Below are positions 56,283 through 64,000 of a DNA stretch of 64,000 bases, one piece after another. The stretch is from Thalassia testudinum (lineage: Eukaryota; Streptophyta; Magnoliopsida; Alismatales; Hydrocharitaceae), in contig JAZHRO010000002.1 of assembly GCA_037157565.1 (NCBI GenBank), positions 75,008,001-75,072,000 of the forward strand, given 5' to 3'. How positions within the stretch are numbered: position 1 is the stretch's first letter; the number at the start of each line of letters is the position of its first letter. The position numbers and the translations under genes are program-made. Below the pieces are notes generated by a model. It was not told the DNA's origin, did not search any database, and was given only the letters and a program-made list of their open reading frames with translations.

Positions 56283-58078
56283 TCATTGTATTAAAAAGAC
56301 ATAAAACAGAGTGGAAAAGCGTAGAAAGCACCTGAATTGCGTGAATGTCAGGTTCGCTCCGAGATGAAAACTAAGAAAAACTGTATGTGTGCTGAGTTTA
56401 GTGCCTTCAGCTAGGCACACTATGCAAAGAAAAGAAATGAAGAATTCACAAGTGCAGGTCAGAATTAGAATAAACAGAAGAATCTTCTGACCTATCAACA
56501 GAGGTCCACAGATGTGGACCAGATTGTGGTGCAGTCCCATTCCCCATAATCGAGAATATCTTAGGTTCTGGATGAAAATTACCCAAAACCTAAAATCAGA
56601 ATGCAAGCGGGGTCGGGCCTGCGATTTATGAGGATGCAACCCAAGACCAAAAAGTCGGGTTACAGAGAATTGAAGCTCAAAAAGATAATCGTTGAATGTG
56701 TGCTTGAGTTTGACATCCTCGAAATAAATGTCGTAAGGGTTCTGATTTGATGGTTTCAGTTTAAAAGGAACCCTTCGACTCAATCTTTCATTTCCTCCAA
56801 AATTAACTTCCCAAATTAGAACTTCCCAGCTCCTATCCTCCTCAATCAGCATATCAAATTCCAGGACCTCTTGTATATTAATCACCCCGTCTGAAATCTC
56901 CAAGTCTAAATGATGTGGCAGAATCAAAATTGACTTGGGTCTAATTATCTCAGAAACAGAATTATCGATAAGCTCAACGGGGTGTAACTGATAATCAGGG
57001 CATTAAATTGATTCCTCCAGAAAATGCAATTCTAGTTCCGTAATGTGTGCCCTAATAAGATCAGTTTCCTCAGTTATTAGGCTATCAAATGATCTATCAG
57101 ATTGCTCAGGCCCAATCGTCTCCCAAAAATCATGTTCTGAAAACTCGTGTGAGACTTCTCAACTTGAATCTTCACCATCAAATAAATCAAGATCCGTATC
57201 AATGTATGTCCTAAAATCATTTGTCACTTTCTGTTCCAAGGAGACATACGTTTCCTCGTAACCCGGCTCAGGGATCTCAGGTGAAGAAATCAGATCTTCC
57301 TTAATTGGTCGCTTTAATTCAATCTGGTCATAACACGTGTCCCCCCCAACAGGTGCCTGAGCGGGTTTTGTCATTGGCTTTCCTGAAGAGGGTTCATCCT
57401 GGGAATCATCCCAAGATTGAATCAAAGCAACCATGAATTTCATCCTCAATTTCGTTAATTTCCCAAGTAGAAACTCACCCGGGTTCTTATCCTTAACATC
57501 CTGGAGCCAATCCAACAATGACTCGTTTAAATCGTCAATTATTTCAATCAGGGGCTCCAATCTCTCAATGTAAGGTATTGGCTGAACTTCTAAAGATTGA
57601 ATGATATTCCTCAAGTTAGCCAGAACCTTATCTTAAACCTGATTAACTTGAACCAAATGAGTTGGTTCAGGATTGAGTGGGTTTGACATCAATGCAGAGG
57701 AATTAACGAATTGAGATTCGTTATACCCTTCCTGATAATAGGTCATTTCAGATTGTTCAAAAGATGGTGATGACCTAAAGGCAGTGAAATCAGAGGATGG
57801 GTAAGGATCGGTGTATCCTTCTTGATTGTAGATCATATTAGGTTGTTCATGAAAGGAAGATGATCTATAATCGATGTAGCTCTGAGAAGGAAAGAAATCA
57901 GAATCAAAGTGTTCAGGGTTAGACCCTAAACACGGAGGTCTGGAGCTGTATCCCAATCCGAATTATCCCAACTGACTGATGGTCGATTATAATACGAGTT
58001 GGGATAATCGTCATGTTGAGGATAATTCACAACAGGAGGGAAAGAGCGGGAATGCGTGAAATATGTGGAAGGATTCAT
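56283..58078 (-). pseudogene. Orphan reading frame of F (broken), function unknown
   Basis: From Met at 58078 (MNPSTYFTHSRSFPP) the frame continues, after one frameshift near 57950, through 57956-57633, a TAA, 57614-57159, a TGA and a further TAA to 56927-56283, all in one frame. The N-terminal part is rich in Tyr, Ser, Asn and Pro with repeated Y(Y/N)QEGY(N/T)(E/D) units. The middle is acidic and helical-looking (IERLEPLIEIIDDLNESLLDWLQ). The C-terminal part has KLKPSNQNPYDIYF. I recognise no gag, protease, RT or integrase motif. The position equals that of gag in coding elements. The true stop is unclear, because the open frame runs through the conserved stem-loop at 56401-56418; its hydrophobic end is probably readthrough of non-coding sequence. 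Confidence 0.6.
56401..56418 (-). other. Conserved stem-loop in F, same type as after pol in A, B and C
   Basis: GTGCC and GGCAC pair perfectly around an 8-nt loop (sense TAGCTGAA), followed in the sense direction by ACTAAACTCAGC; C and B have TTAAACTCAGC and AAAACTCAGC there. Two base pairs differ from B and C in a compensatory way. Confidence 0.65.
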
Positions 58079-59282
58079 GAGATACGAGAGGAAGAAAGGT
58101 GCCCTACAATACAAACAATCAAACCTGTCCTTAAATGGGTTAGCCTACAGACCTACAGACTCCCAAAACCCGTCTTGAGATAAAGAAACGATTTGATCTA
58201 CTTCCCTCTGTTCAATCCAACCAATTAGAAGGAGGGACTGGGGAGAAGGTTCTTCCTTCGGCTTGCGCCTTCGGTTCCTAGTGTACCCCCCAGCCGCGAT
58301 CGTTTGATTCTGCTCCCCTAGCTAGATATCAGATTGAACAGTAGAAACAGACTAATCGAAAATAATCTCGTTCTGGGTTCTGAAGAGCGAGTCCAATCCT
58401 TAAGGCCAACGTCTACTCTGTTTTATTTAGGGCTAGGTTTGAATGTGCTTTGGAATGTGAAGGGCCCTTTAAATGGGTTGTGCCCTTAATGATTGATTGA
58501 TTTGTGTGTGCGTGCACAACCAATGGTTTTCAAGCAAGATTATTTTTGATGTGGTGAATTTTAAGGTTCAAATCTTGCTTAGTAGCTTTTAGGATTCAAC
58601 TTTAGGTGTTTTCAAACAGGTTTCGTTAGCACACCAGGTTTTGCAAGCACAGGTGAAGTTGTTTTCCTTTAAAGCTTAAAAAGAATGTGAAGTGCCTGGT
58701 AAATCCCTAAGAGTTGAACCTAATTGGCAGCTACTTAATGAGTTGATTTTATTTGAAGTGGTGCGGCCCAATCAACTCAAACAATTAGCTTGATGCACCA
58801 CTTAATTAGGCACACAAAGATGTTTAACCTAGAATGATTTCTACTCTTTTATGTGTTGCTTTATATCTACTGGTTCCACAGATCAGAACCCGGTTGAGTA
58901 GAAACAAATCAATTCGGTTAAGTGCCTTTGAATGTGGGTGTACGTTGTGTGTTTGTTGAAAATTACCCCACAAGATTATCTTTTTGTTATTTTTTTATGA
59001 ATGAGGGTGGAATGAATGTGAGTGAGAATCCAAATAACCAAACTATTTCTAAGATTTATGCAAACACCTAGGTTAATTGGAATTTGGATTTAATATGGAG
59101 AATGAAATCTATGGAGGGAGAAAGAATGGGGGATAACTTACAAAACCTTCCACAGCACTTTACTCCAATCTACCGCTTTTGCTCGTCTCAAAAGAGTACC
59201 TGCAATTACAATAAGAAAGGAAAAAAGTGAGGTAAATGATTTGTAAGTTACAAAACGCGAAGAGAAATCAAAGATCGTCGCC
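58079..59282 (-). other. 5' leader of F with the motif block shared with C
   Basis: No coding sequence is supported. The block 58243-58310 contains AGAAGGTTCTTCCTTCGG, GGTTCC and AGCCGCGATCGTTTGA, the same words in the same order as 21701-21765 in C. The reading frame 59138-59494 spans leader and LTR and is not supported. Confidence 0.6.
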
Positions 59283-59300
59283 TCCCCGGCAATGGCGCCA
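59283..59300 (-). promoter_or_regulatory. Primer-binding site of F (tRNA-Asp)
   Basis: TCCCCGGCAATGGCGCCA differs from the site of B at one base. Three A bases separate it from the LTR at 59304. Confidence 0.9.
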
Positions 59301-59303
59301 AAA

Positions 59304-61067
59304 TGTTGAACGTATCGAATCGCTGCACTAACGTGTTTGATTTTAGAAAACCTGTCGTTGTAGCTTGAAAGCGAAGAATTCGTGTTCAACAAATAAAATT
59401 TATACCGAAATGAAAATTCCGGGTCGAACACAGGGAGGCGGATGTTTGATTTAAAAACTACACGTTTTCTTTTATTTGTCACGAAGTAATTCAATTTAAA
59501 ACTATCTAATTATTTACAATAAATAGAAGAGAGAGAAAGAATATTACACATAGAAATCAAAATGAGATGTAGAATAAACAAAGAATTTATCATTAAGAAG
59601 ATTGTTCATTACAACTAGAAAGCATAAAACAATTGCACTAGAAAGCGATAAATTTACTCTAGAAAGCATTAAAAGAATGGAGGGAGAAATGTCCTCCTCG
59701 ACGATTGCTTGGAGGATGAGCAAAACTACTCTAGAAAGCAGTAAATCTATACTAGAAAGCAGTAAAAGAACAGGAAGAGAGAAATCCTCCTCGACGGTCG
59801 CTTAGAGGATGAGCCGGACGGGATGACGCCTGGATAAAGGAGGACGAAGCAGAACGAAGGAGGACGAAGTAGAAGAACAGGAACGGAGCAGCACGCCGTC
59901 GTCGTCGCGAGATCCACTTCCGAAGGGGGATGAAAATTTGGACTTTATCTCCCAAGAAGCATCCCGGGTGTGGGACAAGCTTCTCTTGAGCTTTGGAGAG
60001 GTAGAGAGGAGAAGGAAGGGATGAGAATTTCGTATGGAGGGGGTCTCCTTTTATAGTTGCAAGGAGTGGGGGCAAAATGGTCATTACATCTTCAAAATAA
60101 TAAATGTGAGGTCTTTAGTGACGGATAAATCCGTCACTAAAGCCCCCAACATGGGCGTAGCTCCCGCGCCCACGCGCGCCTCCTCAGCTGCCTGCTTCTT
60201 CAACCCCTACGCCCACGTACTTCAGATCTCAGCCGTTCGATTGCGAGATCGGACGGCTTAAGACGCATCTTCACCCGCTCGCTGTGCGCCCTCCTGGCGC
60301 ATGCGATCGCGCATAACGCCGTGCGTGCAATAGCGCGTGATCTCGATTGAGCGTAGATGGCCATCCGATCAAGATCCAACGCCCGCTCGTTCTCGCTCGC
60401 CCATGCCTTCCTCCCCTTCGCTGCGGCTCGAACCCACGCCCGCAGCTCGCGTAAGCGCGCTCGACCGCTGCGCTACGAGGCGTGGATGGTTGAGCGGGCG
60501 CTTTTAGGCGCGGCTGACCACAGCCATTGGATTGAGATCCAACGGCGGAGAGGGAGCGGGTGCGGGGCCTTCAGAGATTTCATGCGGCCGGGATGGCGCC
60601 ATGTGACACTATCTTAGCCATCCATCTTCTGGAAGTTGTAGATGGTGCCACGGATGTCGGATTGACTTGATTTTTGCGTCGTTGGGCTGCAATCGTCGAT
60701 CCAAATTCATCCGTGCGGTCGGATTTGTCATTTGAAGTGCAGATTTACACCATCCTGACCCTTGATCTTCTAGGATTCCCCGATCACTATCTGATGCTAC
60801 GGATGCCTGATTAGGGCGATCTTGGAGTCCTTGAACTCCAATCGTCGTCCTGATCACATCCATAAAGTTGGAGCTTCGATCCGAGGCCCCGATAAAATGT
60901 TTGCCCTGTCCAAGCACATAAAAGGAGACAATTAACCTCCATTTTATTCAAACTACACTAAATGCAAGATAATGCATGTTATGCAATATTTATATCATGA
61001 AATGCAATCCTATGCTTAAGAACATGCATAAATAGACATCTTAAGTAGTGTAAATGTGTTTACATCA
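59304..61067 (-). mobile_element. 5' LTR of F (right)
   Basis: It matches 53259-55029 with about five percent differences and small indels. TATAAAAG lies at 60048-60055, the 30-bp palindrome at 60113-60142 and the tRNA-like block at 60416-60480. Confidence 0.93.
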
Positions 61068-61072
61068 GGTAG

Positions 61073-61885
61073 GAGTATGCGGGGAAGTTACTTATATATG
61101 ATTTCTGTTGGATACGTACCCAGACGGTGGAAAGGACTATCTATGAGCTAGTGTAGGTCGAGTCTACGTGTATAGTTCGTGGTATGCAGCTGCAACAATA
61201 CCTACGCTAGGACCCTAGGGTGATGGAATGAGATACGAGGTGGGTACGGAGTTCCCTCTTGACCAAGAGGACACTCTGTACTTGCTACATCTCTCTGGAA
61301 ATCATAGCGAGATCTCCTTATATCTTCCGAGGAATTAAAAAGTAATAGTTATAATCATTAAGGGCCATGTAATATTGAGAATTAGAAAAGTAACCAACGT
61401 TTAAAGGAAGAAAGTAACATGTTTATACCTATTTTTCCTTGCATATATATATTTAAATTATTTTGTTTACCTACATTACTCTACGTAGCAATTGTTGATG
61501 ACCATCTTGGGGCTCCTTACTCAGGTACCGTAGAGTAGTCGGGAGTAGCTGTACACGGTACAATAGTTGCAAGACTAAATTTATCTCTCGTAGACGGTCT
61601 ATGATGTCTAAGAATCCTTTTCAACTTAGTCCTTTCTATTTTCTTAGCCTTGTAATAGACAACTTCTCGTACCTTTTTCTTTCCGCTTTTAGATTATGGT
61701 TATGATTACTGTGGACTAAATCGCTTATTCCTTTTTGCTTTATTTTCCTATCGCAATGCATTATGATTGGTTTGTTTGGCATGTTGATATTTTATGATTA
61801 TGTGTTGAGTGACTGTGATCCTATTTGCCCGACTTAACTTGCCTTTCACCATTCTAAATTGCATGGTGGGGTTCATGTTGTTACA
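61073..61885. other. Unclassified repeat-like DNA (J), possibly an old LTR ending at 61885
   Basis: No gene is visible. The right edge is sharp: copia-coding sequence K begins directly after GTTGTTACA (61885), so the minus strand would start TGTAACAACATG, an LTR-like TG end. CCTCG (61886-61890) would be its target duplication, with no partner found in the window. The left continuation would be 52689-53253, split by F. Confidence 0.4.
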
Positions 61886-61890
61886 CCTCG

Positions 61891-63075
61891 AACCTGAGAG
61901 GCTGATGGACATAAACTTCTTCCTTAATATAACCATTAAGGAATGCGCTCTTGACATTCATTTGATATAACTTGAAGTCTTTTGCACTTGTAAAAGCAAG
62001 TAGCATCCGAATGGACTCCAAGTGGGTAACAGTGCAAACATCTAATTAAAATCAATTCTCTCCTATTAGTTGTAGTCTTGACTTATGAGTCTGGCCTTGT
62101 TTCTCACTGCACCAGATTCATCCAATTTATTTCAAAACACCCGCTTGGTTCCAATGATGGAGTTACCATCAGGAGCGAGTACCCAGTCCCATACATTGTT
62201 CCTTGTAAATTGGAGTAGTGTCTCCTGCATTGCTACAACCCAAGACTCATCCTTTAATGCCTCATCAAATTTCTTAGGTTCAAGTTGAGATACAAAGGCA
62301 TTAAGGACAAAGTTAGCCCTTGATTGAGATTGGGTTTTTACATCTTGTTCAATATCACCAATAATTTATTCTTGAGGGCGATCCTTATGGCATACCCATT
62401 CTTTTGGAAAATAATGTACATTTCATGTTTCTTCCATTTTTGACACATTGATGAAGGGAGTATCCACATTATCAGACTTTACTTGATTGGGTTCAAGTTC
62501 TCTTAAATTTGTTTCATTGAATGAAATGTGCAGGATTCTTCAATAACTAGAGTTCTTTTGTTAAAGACTTGATAAGCTTTGCTTTTATTTAAGTAGCCAA
62601 TAAAGATTCCTTCATCACCTTTAGCATCAAACTTATCAAGTCGATCTCAGGTGTTTAACAAATAACATTGACTTCCAAACACTTTAATAGGAAACCCTAG
62701 GAGACTTTTCATAATATAGCTCATATGGAGTTTTTTTAATAATAGGCCTTAATAGAGTTTGATTAAGAATATAACAGGCCGTGTTAACAGCTTCAACCCA
62801 GAAATATTTTTGAAGCCCAGACTTCAAGAGCAATGTTCGGGTGCATTTTGTAGAGTACGATTCTTGCGCTCTACAACACCATTTTGAGATGGTGCTCGAG
62901 CAAATGAGAATTCATGGGCTATGCTAGACTCAACACAAAAACTTGAAAACCTCTCCTTTTCAATTTCACTCCAATGATCGGTCCTAAGTCTAAGAATAGA
63001 AGAGGATTTTTCATTTTGAAGTCTTTAAGCAACACTTAGGAATGAGTCAAATGGGTCATCATTATGTTTTAAGAA
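61891..63075 (-). pseudogene. pol: Ty1/copia integrase-RT remnant (K)
   Basis: Reading leftward: IFLKHNDDPFDSFL at the right end, the integrase core with LRLRTDHW and NGVVERKNRTLQ near 62990-62850, KFDAKGDEGIFIGYLNKSKAYQVFNKR near 62640-62560 (a typical copia region after the integrase core), and RT with ALKDESWVVAMQETL near 62255 and SAKDFKLYQMNVKSAFLNGY near 61960. The order integrase before RT defines Ty1/copia; the wording is closest to SIRE/Tork types from memory. Stops and frame changes are numerous. The gene is cut at the left by J (61885) and at the right by LTR H (63081). Gag, protease and the rest of RT and RNase H are missing. Confidence 0.88.
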
Positions 63076-63726
63076 GATGATGTGAATCCCTACGGGAGGG
63101 GGTGAGATTTGTTGAAAGCAAATCTAAAATGCGGAATAAAATAATCTCACAAAGAAAGCAATCACACAATATGCACAAGTAATTTTTAAGTGGAAACCTA
63201 AACCAGGTGAAAACCATCACCTAACCCTCTTGAGCTATGATTTTCCGATCGACCAAGTCGATTAAAATCCACTAACGTACTACTTAAAACGAGGGTAGTA
63301 CAACCTCTATACAACCATGCTACTTGAACCCAAGCGTAGCGTACCTCAAATCCCTTCTCTTCACAAGAAGGTTTTTGTCTCACGAAGAAGACGAGAATTA
63401 GCAAAACGAATACCCAATCAATTAACAAAGATAAAATACAACAAACCTACAGGGAAAACAAAGTATTTAAATCTAGCTACTATAAGTAAAGGATCTTCCC
63501 TTTGGTGGAAGTGCGTCGATTTGATGATGCGAGTGCGTGATCCACGCAAAGGCACAGGCGATGCTCTTGAATGTGAGGACATGAGAGCAGGTGTGCAGCA
63601 AAGATGAAGCTCTCAAGATGTGGATAATGGCTTGAAGAGCTATAGCTTCTTCTAAAGTGTTTTGGACACAAATAGATGTGAAAATGGTATTGCTTGGTGT
63701 GTGCAAACAAGGGAGGGCTACTCCTC

Positions 63727-63734
63727 TATTTATA
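63727..63734 (-). promoter_or_regulatory. TATA box of LTR H
   Basis: The minus strand reads CCTATAAATAGAGG, a good plant TATA box, giving leftward transcription. Confidence 0.6.
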
Positions 63735-63847
63735 GGTGGCCTAAGAAATCTTTGGAAGGCCTTAGAAGCTTTAGGTAGCCGTTGGGGTTCATCCCATGGC
63801 AAGGCAAGCCGCAATCAGAATCATTAATGATTCTGACAGGGTCATCA

Positions 63848-63916
63848 GACGTCGGGAAAAAAGATAAGATGTCTGGAAGTCACTCTTAAGATGTTTGGGA
63901 ACTAAGTTAGACGTCT
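63848..63916. repeat. 20-bp-phased ACGTC motifs in LTR H
   Basis: The core starts at 63850 (CGTC), 63870 (TGTC), 63892 (TGTT) and 63912 (CGTC): steps of 20, 22 and 20. Further AGACGAC and GGACGTCT lie at 63981 and 63993 at the window edge. Confidence 0.7.
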
Positions 63917-64000
63917 AATTCTAGATGGGTTCCCTTACTAACTTGGTTCAGACCTAAACAGGTTCTAGTATAAAATCATCAGACGACATACAGGACGTCT

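Larger units (their letters stand above)
53259..61067 (-). mobile_element. Element F: non-autonomous Athila-like retrotransposon (minus), 7.8 kb
   Basis: F has LTRs of 1771 and 1764 bp, a tRNA-Asp primer site, two polypurine tracts and a GGTAG duplication. The 4.27-kb interior has no RT, protease or integrase. It holds a broken reading frame of unknown function. Leader, 3' stem-loop and PPT motifs match those of coding Athila elements, which suggests mobilisation in trans. LTR divergence by eye is around five percent. Confidence 0.93.
63081..64000 (-). mobile_element. LTR H: copia-like LTR, cut by the right window edge
   Basis: It interrupts K directly after the bases GATGA (63076-63080, candidate duplication). 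The plus strand starts TGTGAATCCCTACGGG; on the minus strand the end reads CACCCCCTCCCGTAGGG then ATTCACA, which resembles LTR ends of SIRE/Tork-like copia elements from memory. A minus-strand TATA box and phased ACGTC motifs are present. It is the 3' LTR of a minus element or a solo LTR. Frames within it are not supported. Confidence 0.55.

Noticed and set aside
56283..56500. Hydrophobic C-terminal stretch of the F frame as an envelope-like membrane protein
   Set aside because: The stretch lies around and across the conserved stem-loop that follows the stop codon in the other elements, so it is most likely readthrough.

Overview
The window is repeat-rich plant nuclear DNA. I see no host gene. 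Everything I can classify is a transposable element: plant Ty3/gypsy LTR retrotransposons of the Athila and Tekay (chromovirus) lineages, a Ty1/copia remnant, and one small hAT-type DNA transposon. Athila and Tekay lineages, and primer-binding sites matching plant tRNA-Asp and initiator tRNA-Met 3' ends, point to a seed plant with a large genome; I cannot name the species. The letters A to K and Z are my own labels.

Layout, as a nest. An old Tekay LTR in plus orientation (E, ends 52057) was interrupted by an Athila element in plus orientation (A). A starts left of the window and ends at 51213. Its pol is decayed (2622-5912) and its 3' LTR is cut into three pieces (7224-8282, 25435-25586, 49703-51213). 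A holds three later insertions: an Athila LTR in minus orientation (Z, 1-2621) in its protease region; a complete but degenerate minus-strand Athila (C, 8283-25429) in its 3' LTR; and a minus-strand Tekay chromovirus (D, 25587-49697), also in that LTR. C carries a solo Tekay LTR (G, 17515-20292) in gag. D carries a young minus-strand Athila (B, 32920-46435) in gag. B has near-identical LTRs and one uninterrupted 1898-codon gag-pol frame. Five-base target duplications flank B (GTGGG), D (CAGAC), G (GTAAC), F (GGTAG) and, with one mismatch, C (ACTCC/GCTCC).

Right of the nest come a 606-bp hAT-like element with a perfect 8-bp duplication (52075-52680), an unclassified stretch split by element F, and F itself (53259-61067). 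F is a non-autonomous Athila-like element with 1.77-kb LTRs, a tRNA-Asp site and an orphan reading frame but no reverse transcriptase. After F come a putative old LTR edge (J, 61885), a minus-strand copia integrase/RT remnant (K, 61891-63075) and the start of a copia-like LTR (H, 63081 to the window end).

How the parts relate. B is the only element that looks able to encode its own replication proteins. F shares leader, 3' RNA and PPT motifs with coding Athila elements, so it may depend on them in trans. The most unusual signals are non-coding: (1) AGACGTCT-type palindromes repeated at almost exactly 20-bp intervals in LTRs of unrelated lineages (Tekay D and G, Athila A, B and C, copia-like H); (2) a stem-loop with covarying base pairs and an 8-nt loop just after the pol stop in A, B, C and F; (3) a second, internal polypurine tract in B, C and F that repeats the flanking context of the real one.
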